DNA of 64,000 nucleotides from Flavobacteriales bacterium (lineage in GTDB: Bacteria; Bacteroidota; Bacteroidia; Flavobacteriales_F; PHOS-HE28). Numbering within the stretch: position 1 is the first letter of the stretch; every line of letters starts with the position of its first letter. The position numbers and the translations under genes are program-made. The stretch spans positions 310,001-374,000 of the forward strand of contig CP064979.1 in assembly GCA_016699575.1 (NCBI GenBank), read 5' to 3'. A model generated the notes under the pieces. The model saw only the letters and a list, made by a program, of their open reading frames with translations, was not told the origin of the DNA and made no database searches. Below, piece after piece: positions 1-8,943 of this stretch.

Positions 1-3000
1 CTGAAGGGTCAATGATGGACCGCTCTCTGCAGCCTCATGGGCTACCTCGTACAACGATCTGAGCGAGGCTTCGTTACCGCCGGTCAACGGCGCACGGCAG
101 CGGTCGTAAGCAAAACAAAGGAGGTTGCTGGCCCACACAGCCGGGCGGTCGTGCGCATCGGAGATCATGCTTTCCAATTGATCCTGCTCCTGTACAGCAA
201 GGTCCGCAGTTGTCCGCCCGTCGAGTGCAACGCCTTCCAACAGTGCAATGATGTCGAGCATGCGTTGGCGCTCCATCGCCTCGGGTGTACGCAACTCGTG
301 CTCCACCACTATACCCTCGATCACAGCGGTGGCTTGTGCAAACTGTCCTTGCTGTACATAGGTCAACGCTTCCGCATAGCGGCCTGCTTTGGTCCTTACC
401 TGCTGCCAAACAGCCCTCAAACTGTCCACATCTTCATAGGTGGTGTCATTCCTCCAGTAGTCGATGAGAGCGTTCGCATGCTGCGTCATTGCCGCGTGAT
501 GCTGGGCCATGGTGGCTTCTACCGTGAAGCGATAGGTACGCTCATCCCAACTGGCGTAAACCGCGGTAAGCAGGTAGGCGGGCAGCGGGTGGCCACTTTC
601 CTCTTGCATCCATTGTACAAACCTGTCCTGCTGCGTTGCTTCCGGGTTGGCAATAAGTACCTCAGCCACCATGGCTGCAGGCATGATGTTCCGCTCCACC
701 ATTTCGCGAAGGACTTCCGTGCTCAGGTATGGGCTCTTGGCCAACAGGTAGTCGCGAAGATCCCAGGCTTGGTTTGGCCAAGTTGTGATGATCTCGTGAA
801 CGACTTCATCTGTGCTTCCACCATCAATGAGTTGGCCGTAGAGGTACCGAGTGTTGCCATAAGCCAACTTCTCGGCAACAATTTCACCTTTCACTTGATC
901 AGCCTCGGCCTGATCCCGCAAGCCCCTTGGGCGATAATTACCAGGAGGACAAGGCGCATTGGACAATGCTGTTGCCAGTTGCTTGTTGACCAAGGGGATG
1001 GTGAAACAGAGCGGGTCATCATCCAGGGTTTGCCCGTAGATGTAGTTCAACACGGCGTACTCGCTGGTGCGCATGTAATCCCCCTGCGGGTCGATGCAGG
1101 TTTGGTCGAACACATTGGCTCCAGGGGCATTCAGTGCACCTTGGAGTGTGCGGATGCTGTGGAAGTCCTGTGCATCCGGGTCAGGATCAGAAGTCACTTT
1201 CCTGTCCCAGAAGTCCCGAAGATTACCGGAGTTCGTGTTGCAGAGCATCTGGAAGCCAATGAAGTTCGACTGCCCATTGTACGTGTCAGCGCAAATTCCT
1301 TCGCCTATGAACGCCCGCTCAAGTCCACTCGCAGAGTTGCGCCGAACCACATCGTTGTGGTCGCCGCTGTAACCCACCACAATGCCTTCAGTAGCCATGT
1401 AAGCGCCGTTCTGTAGGAGAGTGTTGTCCTCGATCCGGAAGCCGTAGCACTTGTACGTGTAAACCCCTCGGTGGAAGTCGAACCAGTATTGCTCATCCGG
1501 ATTGGTCAACGGCATTTGCGCGACGCTGCCACCCAGCTCGAACGAATTGCGTGTGATGCGCGCGCCCACCACCCCGCTGGCGAACACCCCGCACACGTTG
1601 GCGCTGAAGGTGCTACGGTCCACCACGAAGGCGCGGGTGGTAAGGCTGGTGAGGGCGTGTACGCCATGGTCCAAGCCGCTGAAGCTGCTGGGGGTGTAGC
1701 TGCCCACAGGGCATTCCTGCCCTTGCTGGATGATGACGTTGCATTTCTCGCGCACCTCGTAGTGCGCATCGAGGCTGTAGATGCCCATGCCCAGTTGGTG
1801 GCTGTTGGTTTCGGTGGTGCGCAGGTTACTGAAGGTGCAGCCCAGGAAGGGGATGCCGTCAACGTACCAGAGGTTGGCGTGGTGCTTGAAATCGAAGGCC
1901 ACGGGATAGTCGCTATCCACGCTGAAGGTAGTGCTGGTGAAGCGGCTGCGGTTGCGCTGTGTTTGGGTGCCTTGTGTATTGATGCCTTGGTAGGGCAGGA
2001 AGCGCACGCCGGTCTTGCAGTTCTTAAAGACGCTGTTGCTGCAGATGATGACACCGCCGCTCTTGAGGCCGTTGAAACCCACACCAACACGCTGGCCGGT
2101 GAGCGCTCCGATATCGGCCTTTTCCACAAGGGTGTTCTGCAGGATGAACTCGCCTTGATGGTCGGCGTGCGCCCCGCCGAACTGGTGCTGGTTGAAGATG
2201 CCCTGCACTTCAACGCCCTGCCACATATAGCCGGGGCACGCGGTGGTAAGCGTACAACCAACGGCGGTGAAGGAGGCGCCGGGTTCGATGATGAGCTTGG
2301 CTTGGGGGCCGAAACGGAAGGTGAGTCCTTGCACGTTGATGTGTGCATCGGTCTGCACGCGGAATTCGCCGTTGACGAAGATCTCTGAACCTGCATCGCA
2401 GAACAGGTTGTTGCCGGGTTGCCAGTTGTAGTTGCCCGGCGGTATGCTCCAACTGCGGTCGTAGTACTGGGCGCGTTCGTCGCAGCACAAGCCGCCGCTC
2501 CACAGACCGGGCGTGGCGAACTGGGTGATGTGTTTGTTCACCATGCGGTACTCAACGGGGTCGGCTCCCACATCATAAGTGGCCACAGAGCCGAGCTGCT
2601 GCAGGTTGGGCATCCACACGCCGTTGGCCGGGTCGTCGGGGTTGCTGAATGCGCTGAGGTAGTGGTTGCCGTTGGCATCTGCACTTACCATGTACAAAGC
2701 AGGTGGGCCGCCATTGGGGCCTTCGTTGATCTCCAACCGCGAATTGAACAGGCCCTGGCTCACGGCATCGGGCCCGATGGGGATGAACTGGGGCAAACCA
2801 CCCGGTGGGGCTGTAACATCGAAATAGCCGAGGGCTGAACTGGGAGCCCCGCCGTACTCCTCGTGATCGGACTTTAGGAACCAGAGATATTGCCCATTCG
2901 GAGAGAACTCAAGACCACTCGTGCGGTGTTCGGTGATGGGGTTACCGAAGACATCCTCGGGAACCATGCCCGGTTCAATGTGACCTACTTCGTACAACCT

Positions 3001-4117
3001 GGGGTTCCAACCGGGCAAACCGGGGGCAACGTAATTGAACGCTGCTGTTGGCAGCGCCGCCGAAAGTCCCGCGATATCGAAATCGATGACGTACACGGCC
3101 ACATGCTTCTCGGGTGGCGGGCTCGTGGCCCAAGCCGAGGTGTAGGCCATGCGCAATTGAGTTCCGTTCTGGTGCATATCCAACTCACCCCGGTCGGACT
3201 GATCACCGTCCCTGAAATCCCAGATCGTAACTTGACCGTTCTGTCCTCCTTCGATCTTGTCCAGATCGAGCACCCTTCGGGGACCAGAAGCGGAGAAAAG
3301 GACCAAACTGATCGAGTTCCAAGTATCCAAGCCCATCAGATAACGATCGTCATTGGCAAGGTCGATGACCTCCGAGCGCATGTGGTCGATCCCTAGTCCT
3401 GTGTACGACAACCCATAATAGAAGAGGTAGCCTGTTGGACCATTACCGTAGATCATATTGCCACCCATGGCCGTGATGGCACCGTTGTCCATCTCGAACG
3501 GGCCATTGTAGTAGTCATCCTCGCTCCAGAAGCGCCCCATTATCGGTTTTCCTACGGCCGCATAGTGGGCGCTCCCTCCAAGTTCCAGGTCGTTGGGCAG
3601 AGCAAGATCAAGAACGCCTATGGTCATACCACCGTCGGTGCCACCCAAGGCATGGTCGAACACTTGGGGCGAAGCGACATAGAACTTGGAGCAATGCCCA
3701 GGAACGGGGATGAAGTGCACCTCGGCGGCCTGCTTCGGTAAACACACTTGGCAGTTCCCATCGTCGAGCACTCCGTCTTCATCATCGGCGAGCAGGTAGC
3801 CGTCCTTGTTGTAGAGGTTCCCGTCCACGATGAAGAACAGCAGCTCACCGTTCTCGTCGAACTGCACGTTCTGGTGGTATTGTGCCGTTTGCCCTTGGTA
3901 CTCGAACGCATCGTTCACGGCTGCATCGGGGCATTGCGGGGCCGCGCTCTGCACGATGCCGTTATTGAGCACGTCGCCGAAATCGAGCACTTGGTTGCCA
4001 TTGAACCACAGCGGCTGCTGCGCCACCCCTTCAGTATTGAGCGAACTCCACCCGATCGGGGGGGGGGATACAGATGGAAAGCACCAACACGGCTCGGAGA
4101 AAGGAACACGTCTTCAT
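1..4117 (-). pseudogene. giant secreted beta-helix protein, 5' part, frameshifted after the signal peptide
   Basis: One minus-strand frame stays open from about 4045 to base 1, so the protein exceeds 1,340 residues and its C-terminus is outside the window. The middle (about 2400-1200) has Asn/Gly-rich repeated turns typical of a right-handed parallel beta-helix. The N-terminal half reads like a WD/beta-propeller-style narrative domain of Bacteroidota surface proteins. The ATG at 4117 begins a good signal peptide (MKTCSFLRAVLVLSICI), but a run of ten C (plus-strand G 4058-4067) puts it out of frame with the body. With nine C the signal peptide runs straight into the mature sequence (IGWSSLNTEGVAQQ). 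Export by type IX secretion is inference, because the sorting domain would be off-window. The shift may be a sequencing error or phase variation. Confidence 0.75.
4058..4067. repeat. G10/C10 homopolymer at the frameshift
   Basis: Ten consecutive G on the plus strand lie inside the signal-peptide/mature junction of the giant secreted protein. Removing one base restores one continuous frame. Such tracts are slippage-prone in replication and error-prone in sequencing. Confidence 0.9.
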
Positions 4118-4177
4118 GGGCTTGCGGGCGTTAGGTGGACCCGTATCACGAAGGGAAGCATTCAGTCGGAATTCCAC

Positions 4178-4197
4178 AATACCCAATTCAGGGTATT
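4178..4197 (+). terminator. stem-loop AATACCC/GGGTATT followed by T run
   Basis: A perfect 7-bp inverted repeat with a 6-nt loop is followed on the plus strand by TTTT. It lies between the DinB-family gene and the start of the giant secreted protein gene, both on the minus strand, so its use on the plus strand is unclear. It may act in either orientation or be part of the 5' leader. Confidence 0.3.
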
Positions 4198-4234
4198 TTT
4201 TGGGGAAGTCTATACCGGTCAGGTGGCAACTGCC

Positions 4235-4729
4235 TCACATCGTTTTCACCCCGTGCAGCTTGCACAACCACCCGAGGTGGCCGGTGTGGCTGCTTTCGTG
4301 GCGGATGGCATGCGTGATCACATCGCGTATCTGCGGCCCGAACGGCAAACCCGTGGGGTTGGGGGCGCTCAGCGCCACCTCATCCAGCGTACGCACATGC
4401 GCGATCGCTTTGGAGTGCACCGTGTTGAAGACATCGAACACCTCGGCGAACGGTGGACATTCTGACGGCGGCAACCCGGCTCCTCCGAGAGTGAAGTTCT
4501 TGGCCCATGAGAACTTGATGAACTCACCGCCTGTGCTGCGCAGCAAAAGGCCGTTCTCCGTGGTGGCAAGGTGGGCGATGAGCCAATAGGCAGAGTTCAG
4601 CTCCTTGCCCTCACACACGAAGCGCTTGTGCAGGTCTTTGTCCTTCAACATATTGAAGTAGGACAGCGTGTACTCGCGGGAGCGGTCCATCATGTGAGCG
4701 AGGACCTGGGCTTCGGTGGGCATGGGCAT
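4235..4729 (-). CDS. DinB-family (DfsB-like) metal-dependent protein
   Basis: 164 residues, the usual length of a DinB four-helix bundle protein. His53 in an AHLA context and the C-terminal pair His144 and His148 (RHESSHTGHL) match the three-histidine divalent-metal site of the family. The family includes thiol S-transferases and damage-inducible proteins; the substrate here is unknown. It is monocistronic on the minus strand upstream of the giant secreted protein gene. A second, clearly different DinB-family protein is encoded at 61626-62189 on the other side of the element. Confidence 0.85.
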   Translation of the reverse strand: MPMPTEAQVLAHMMDRSREYTLSYFNMLKDKDLHKRFVCEGKELNSAYWLIAHLATTENGLLLRSTGGEFIKFSWAKNFTLGGAGLPPSECPPFAEVFDVFNTVHSKAIAHVRTLDEVALSAPNPTGLPFGPQIRDVITHAIRHESSHTGHLGWLCKLHGVKTM

Positions 4730-4759
4730 GGTTTGTTTGGGGGCATCGGGAATACCCGG

Positions 4760-5008
4760 TCATAAGAGGTGGTGGAGTGAGAAGGCCCTACCAGAGCCGG
4801 ACTTCAAGTAGCGCTCAAAGGTGAAGGCTTTGTACTTGTCGTTGAACCGGCAGCACCACATGAGTTCCACCGGAAGCAACTTGGACGTGGCCGGCACCGC
4901 ACCGGCTTGGTGCCGGGCCATGCGGTCTTTCAGGTCCGAAGTGCAACCTGTGTAGTGCTTGCCGTTCGAGCATTTCAGGATGTAGACACAATGATGTTCT
5001 GAAGCCAT
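4760..5008 (-). CDS. GIY-YIG nuclease-superfamily small protein
   Basis: 82 residues. The N-terminus carries the GIY-YIG core in a diverged form (CVYILKCSNGKHYTGCT), followed by the conserved DLKDRMARHQ helix Arg and a C-terminal FTFERYLKSGSGRAF segment typical of YhbQ/UPF0213-like proteins. I chose the ATG at 5008 because the domain begins immediately after it; a longer frame upstream only crosses the tRNA remnant and hairpins. This family is DNA-nuclease-like, but its physiological role is unknown. It is the last chromosomal gene before the left boundary of the element, and before integration would have lain downstream of tRNA-Ser on the same strand. Confidence 0.75.
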   Translation of the reverse strand: MASEHHCVYILKCSNGKHYTGCTSDLKDRMARHQAGAVPATSKLLPVELMWCCRFNDKYKAFTFERYLKSGSGRAFSLHHLL

Positions 5009-5138
5009 GGTAACGCTATCAAAAGTGATGGTATCAGCGCCTTCAGGAAGGCGAAGGAACGCTGAGCGAGGATGCGGACAGCGTCCGCCGAAGCACGCCG
5101 AGGTGCACGCAAGAGGGAAGTGCGGACCACAGCGGCCC

Positions 5139-5190
5139 GCCTTCGCACCTTTTCGCTTGAGGCCGAAAAGGCGCTTCGGCGGGCGAAGGC
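5139..5190. terminator. nested stem-loops next to the tRNA-Ser 3' fragment
   Basis: GCCTTCGC (5139-5146) pairs with GCGAAGGC (5183-5190), and inside it CCTTTTCG (5148-5155) pairs with CGAAAAGG (5164-5171). It directly abuts the tRNA 3' fragment, so it was probably the tRNA terminator region before the element integrated. Confidence 0.45.
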
Positions 5191-5247
5191 GGAGAGGGAG
5201 GGATTCGAACCCCCGGTACCCTTGCGGGCACATCTGTTTTCGAGACA
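5189..5247. repeat. attL: left attachment site: duplicated 3' half of tRNA-Ser
   Basis: 59 bp matching 60571-60629 at 57 positions. It covers the tRNA-Ser sequence from the anticodon loop through the T-arm to the acceptor 3' strand, and similarity stops abruptly on both sides. A tRNA 3'-end copy next to an integrase gene is the classical signature of tyrosine-recombinase integration. The sequence after 5247 belongs to the element. Confidence 0.85.
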
Positions 5248-5355
5248 ACATTGCTTCAGTCTTCATTTCTCCTGCAATGCCCTCAAACGCTCCAGGAAGC
5301 CATATTTATCAACGCTTGCGGTTCACCTCATCAAGTTGCTGTTTCAAGCCTTTTC

Positions 5356-5375
5356 TTTGACACCTGTTTGACACC
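5356..5375. repeat. tandem TTTGACACC pair, left arm-type site candidate
   Basis: TTTGACACC at 5356-5364 and 5367-5375, spaced 11 bp, just upstream of the integrase start and 112 bp from the anticodon-loop core of the left att site. The same pair occurs at the right end (60491-60510). Integrase arm binding is inference; an operator for the integrase promoter is the alternative. Confidence 0.6.
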
Positions 5376-5378
5376 GCC

Positions 5379-6809
5379 ATGCAACCCGTCAACTTCTCCA
5401 TCCAGCTCTTCAAGGGCAAGACCCTTGGGGATGGCACTCACCCCATTATGGCCATGACATCGGTCGCCGGGGAAGTTAAGCGGATCAGCCTGCCCCGCAT
5501 TCTGGCTGGAGATCCACGCCCTGCGGTCGCCTCGACCCAATGGGACGATGAGGACCGTCGCGTGACTCGTGCGCACAAGGAACGCAAGCGCATCAACGAC
5601 ATTATCCAGCACTTTGAAGTGCGGGGTCGCGAGATCATCGCCCGTATGCTCGCCTTGGGTCAAGCCTTTGACCATGAGCGGTTCAAAAGTGAACTGCTGC
5701 TCAGCGACGACCAGCGCCGGGCTCATGAGCAGTCCAGGACAGATGTATTCGCGATGTTCAACACCATCATCAACGAGATGGAGAAGGATGGGCGCGTTGG
5801 CACCGCGAGCGCTTATCGCGATGCCATGAATTCCCTCCGGCTGTTTCAGTGCAAAGGGGACAAGGTGAAAGCCCGAACGACCAAGACGCGTATGCCATAC
5901 TCTGATGTGGCATCGATCGCAGGGGTGAAAGCTTGGGCCACCTTTATGATCGCCAGGGGCAACAACGAGGCCTCGGCGGGTATGCGCCTGCGCCAGTTGC
6001 GAGCCGTTCTCTACCGTGCTCGTGCTGAACGCATTATCAGCTTCGATGACATCCCTTTCAAGAACGTGTGGAACCCCGGTGGGCTGAAAGTGTCCAACTA
6101 CCAAGGTGATCTCGCACCACAGCCATTAGTCGAAGAGGAAACCGCAAAACTCCTCAACGCTCGTCCAGAAGAACCACGTTCAGCTTGGGCGGTGGATGTG
6201 TACCGCTTGCTCATTGCCATGTGCGGCCCGAACATGGCAGATCTGGCAGCACTGACCAAGGAGAATGTGCGCGTGGGACGCATCCACTATCGGCGCATGA
6301 AGTCGCGGCGCACTCAACAAGAGGCGATCGAGGTGAGCCTGAAGATCACACCGGCGATGGCCGAGATCCTTGAGCGTTACAAGGGAGATGGACATTACCT
6401 GTTGCCCATCTTGGGGCCACAGTATCGCACACCAAAGCAGCGCAAGTTTGCCATCCAACAAGCGATCCGGATGATCAATGACCGGCTGGTGAAAGTTGCG
6501 CAAGGGCTCGGTATCGAAAGTCACGTCACCACAAAGACTGCTCGGTACACATCTGCCACGATGCTGAAGAACCTAGGGATCGCTCCAGACGTGATCAATG
6601 AACTTCAGGGCAGGGCGAATGCAGGGATGTTGAAGCACTATGCACCCGCGCACCGTTACCGTGTGCTTGACGACGCGCAACAGAAACTGTGGGCGTTGGC
6701 GACCAACGAGCCTACCGACAAACGGAAGCCTCAACGTGCGCGTGTCTCCCTCCCTGATCAGCCCACCTTCCAGCCGGTCGCCGTCAGCGAAGGATCAGAG
6801 GTACTCTAA
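5379..6809 (+). CDS. int: tyrosine recombinase (integrase) of the element
   Basis: 476 residues with an N-terminal arm-binding domain of the Bacteroidota type (about 3-50), a SAM-like core-binding domain (about 170-225) and a C-terminal catalytic domain (about 250-430). It faces inward from the tRNA-derived repeat, so it is the likely enzyme for integration and excision. The catalytic set looks diverged. The block that normally holds the first Arg reads MCGPNMAD (about 280-287). Box II keeps Arg but reads TARYTSAT (about 384-391). The position of the late His reads QGRANAG, followed by the probable nucleophile Tyr in KHYAP (about 421). Some Bacteroides integrases also lack the first Arg, so activity cannot be excluded. 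Confidence 0.85.
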   Translation: MQPVNFSIQLFKGKTLGDGTHPIMAMTSVAGEVKRISLPRILAGDPRPAVASTQWDDEDRRVTRAHKERKRINDIIQHFEVRGREIIARMLALGQAFDHERFKSELLLSDDQRRAHEQSRTDVFAMFNTIINEMEKDGRVGTASAYRDAMNSLRLFQCKGDKVKARTTKTRMPYSDVASIAGVKAWATFMIARGNNEASAGMRLRQLRAVLYRARAERIISFDDIPFKNVWNPGGLKVSNYQGDLAPQPLVEEETAKLLNARPEEPRSAWAVDVYRLLIAMCGPNMADLAALTKENVRVGRIHYRRMKSRRTQQEAIEVSLKITPAMAEILERYKGDGHYLLPILGPQYRTPKQRKFAIQQAIRMINDRLVKVAQGLGIESHVTTKTARYTSATMLKNLGIAPDVINELQGRANAGMLKHYAPAHRYRVLDDAQQKLWALATNEPTDKRKPQRARVSLPDQPTFQPVAVSEGSEVL

Positions 6810-7035
6810 CAATTGCCTACCGACTGTTTCGCACCAAGTGTTTACGGTGTGCTGTTGACTGCGCGCAGGATCAACGCACGACGTGGACGCTACGTCTCGG
6901 AGCGATCCGCGTGGTGCGTGTGCGGGTCGTTGCTGACCGATTGACAAGGAAGCGGAGTGCAGCCGAAGGCGGAACGAGCGACTGCGGAAAGAGGTGAGCA
7001 ACGGCCTTGGGTCTTGCGCGTGGGTTGAGCGAACC
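6810..7035. other. intergenic region without recognisable gene
   Basis: 226 bp between the convergent integrase and the charged repeat protein. Short frames are present but none has coding character; no clear terminator was seen. Confidence 0.5.
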
Positions 7036-7668
7036 TTAGTCCTTGTCCGGTTCAATTGAATCCTTGTCTTTGATCTCACGCTTATCCAATGTCTTCACAG
7101 GGTCGTCTTTGTAGCGCAGTCTGTACGCGCGTTCTTGTGATGCATCAAGATCCTTCACGTTGCCCCTTTCTTCTTTTCCCGCAACTGCTTTCTCAGGCTC
7201 TGGTGCGTCCTGCTGGTAGCGCGTGCGGTATGCGTGGCGCTGGGATTGATCTAGGGTTTTGCGTTCTCCTTTAGCCAATGGCCGATCCGTAATCCGCTCT
7301 CGATACGCCCTTCGGAGAGAGCTGGCATGAGCCTGCGAGGCATCAACGTCCTTTTCTGCTTCGTGCTTCTGGTCGCCGTAGAGCATGTTGTCAACGGCGA
7401 GATTGGATCGCTCACGCAAATCCGGAGGGGCACCTGCGAGCTCGCGTTCCACGTTCTTCAACATCGCCTCTTTTACCTCGGCAATCTGCTTCTCCAGTTC
7501 CAGTTTGCGCTCACCCCGTGTGTGCGTTGCGACCGACCCGCCTGATGGCTTCAGTTCTGGCCCCTTGTCGGCTGGCAGGTTGTTGAGTTGCCATTCCAGG
7601 ACAGTGATCCTGTCTCGTGCATCGGCCAGATGCTGGTTTACAGCCACCTCCTGAGGCGAAAGGCTCAT
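7036..7668 (-). CDS. hypothetical highly charged protein with internal repeats
   Basis: 210 residues, very rich in Lys, Arg, Glu and Asp, with no membrane segment or signal peptide. The first third is predicted helical (heptad-like, about 1-75). The last two thirds contain three related units, roughly DASQAHASSLRRAYRERI, LDQSQRHAYRTRYQ and LDASQERAYRLRYKDD, separated by charged linkers. I do not recognise the family. The repeated Arg/Tyr pattern suggests nucleic-acid or protein binding, which is inference. It is divergent from the next gene with about 85 bp between starts. Confidence 0.6.
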   Translation of the reverse strand: MSLSPQEVAVNQHLADARDRITVLEWQLNNLPADKGPELKPSGGSVATHTRGERKLELEKQIAEVKEAMLKNVERELAGAPPDLRERSNLAVDNMLYGDQKHEAEKDVDASQAHASSLRRAYRERITDRPLAKGERKTLDQSQRHAYRTRYQQDAPEPEKAVAGKEERGNVKDLDASQERAYRLRYKDDPVKTLDKREIKDKDSIEPDKD

Positions 7669-7752
7669 TGCTCTTTTGTGCTTGATCCGGGGATGAAGTT
7701 ATGCTATCCTGATAACCACTTTCACCATTCCGCACCTCCGAGGTAGCCAAGC

Positions 7753-8412
7753 ATGACCTACAGCATGGAAGACGATCTCGAAGACCGCCGCATTCTCGAT
7801 GCGCACTACAAAGGGGACACCACACGCGAAGAGGCCGAGAACGAGTATGGTCTGGCCATCGCTCTTGGCTGGTCGGATATCGTGACCTGTGTTGGGGTCT
7901 ATCCACAGCACGAGCAACGCGCCAAGGATGCGATTGCCCAGATGCTGGGTTACCTGCCACATCCGAACATCATCATCCCGCATGAGGTGTTCGTCCGCAC
8001 GTTGATCGAGCAGCACGCTGTCGGCATGATCTCCGACAAGGACTATCAGCGCGAACTTGTGACACACATCACCCATATCCGCAACGACGACATGAACAAG
8101 TTAGGCTGGATCGGGAAGCGGAACCTTACGACGGAAGAATACCGCCGCTACAGCAACACGCTCACTGACTACAAGAACCGCGTAACGGACAAGGTTGCCG
8201 CGTTCTTCGGCGAGGTGCCCGAATTGGTCTATTCCCTGCAAGCGGAGATGATGGTCAGGCAGGCCATGTACATGCACCCGTGGGCTAACATCCCCGAGGT
8301 AACACCCTTTGACTACCGGGCCTTCACCATTATCGCCTACCGCAAATCCTATCTCGACCACGGCGCACCAGCCGCCAATCAATCACCACTCATGGGAAGG
8401 AGATCCTCATAG
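7753..8412 (+). CDS. hypothetical protein of the mobile element
   Basis: 219 residues, acidic N-terminus, no signal peptide and no obvious membrane helices. A GAGG ribosome-binding site lies about 8 nt before the ATG. Sequence features are generic (alpha-helical, with conserved-looking KRNLTTEEYRRYSNTLTDYKNRV), and I do not recognise a domain. It lies between the charged repeat protein and an AT-rich islet, among plasmid-like genes, and is probably part of the element backbone. Confidence 0.6.
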   Translation: MTYSMEDDLEDRRILDAHYKGDTTREEAENEYGLAIALGWSDIVTCVGVYPQHEQRAKDAIAQMLGYLPHPNIIIPHEVFVRTLIEQHAVGMISDKDYQRELVTHITHIRNDDMNKLGWIGKRNLTTEEYRRYSNTLTDYKNRVTDKVAAFFGEVPELVYSLQAEMMVRQAMYMHPWANIPEVTPFDYRAFTIIAYRKSYLDHGAPAANQSPLMGRRSS

Positions 8413-8457
8413 AATTTACCTGTCTAATGCAGCGGTGGCTAAATGAGCGCGGTCACA

Positions 8458-8880
8458 TCAGGGCGTTCTTCTCAACTGTAGATCGTGGGCTCTGCCCTGC
8501 AATGTCGCCCAAATCCCCTTGAGTGCAGCATATGAAGCAGCGTCCCCGGTGGGAATACCTGCATCCTTTGCAACCGCAAGACACTCGGACAATGGACAGG
8601 GCGCATAGAAGCGTAAGTCATTCGCAATCTCGTCATTATTCAGGGCAGCTTCTCGAATTAATCTCTGCAGATCAACAAAATGAGGTATCATACGTCGATT
8701 GGATATACCACGAGCTACTCTTTGCCCGAACATGTCAAGTCCATTCACAAGATAGATCAAATTCGCACTCTTGATTTCTAGCTGTGCGACTGGAGATGCA
8801 TCATCATCATTCGTGTAATTCTCAAAAAGTCTTTCTCGCTGCAATCCCGAAAACAAATCGTATGGAATCATATACCACAT
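8458..8880 (-). CDS. hypothetical protein in AT-rich islet
   Basis: 140 residues from the first ATG. A second ATG at 8871 (MIPYDLFSG) has a better-spaced GGAG and may be the true start, giving 137 residues. It is soluble and mixed alpha, with no recognised motif. DNA here is clearly more AT-rich than the genes on either side, as is the next gene (8944-10077) on the same strand; the pair looks recently acquired. It may be co-transcribed with the GNAT-like gene upstream. Confidence 0.55.
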   Translation of the reverse strand: MWYMIPYDLFSGLQRERLFENYTNDDDASPVAQLEIKSANLIYLVNGLDMFGQRVARGISNRRMIPHFVDLQRLIREAALNNDEIANDLRFYAPCPLSECLAVAKDAGIPTGDAASYAALKGIWATLQGRAHDLQLRRTP

Positions 8881-8943
8881 CTCCTATACTCTATCGGCAT
8901 AAACTAGTCGTTCCCATAGATTGTACCATATTCCAGTGATTTG

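Noticed and set aside
1471..2388. Long plus-strand open frame opposite the giant secreted protein
   Set aside because: Its translation is alanine/histidine/valine-rich without domains; the minus-strand frame across the same bases is continuous with protein-like composition (for example PPGNYNWQPGNNLF).
4760..5266. 168-residue form of the GIY-YIG protein
   Set aside because: The extra N-terminus is translated from the tRNA-Ser remnant and nested hairpins; the domain starts at the ATG at 5008.
6810..7035. Small protein frames between integrase and repeat protein
   Set aside because: Arg/Ser-rich translations on both strands look like shadows of GC-rich non-coding DNA.
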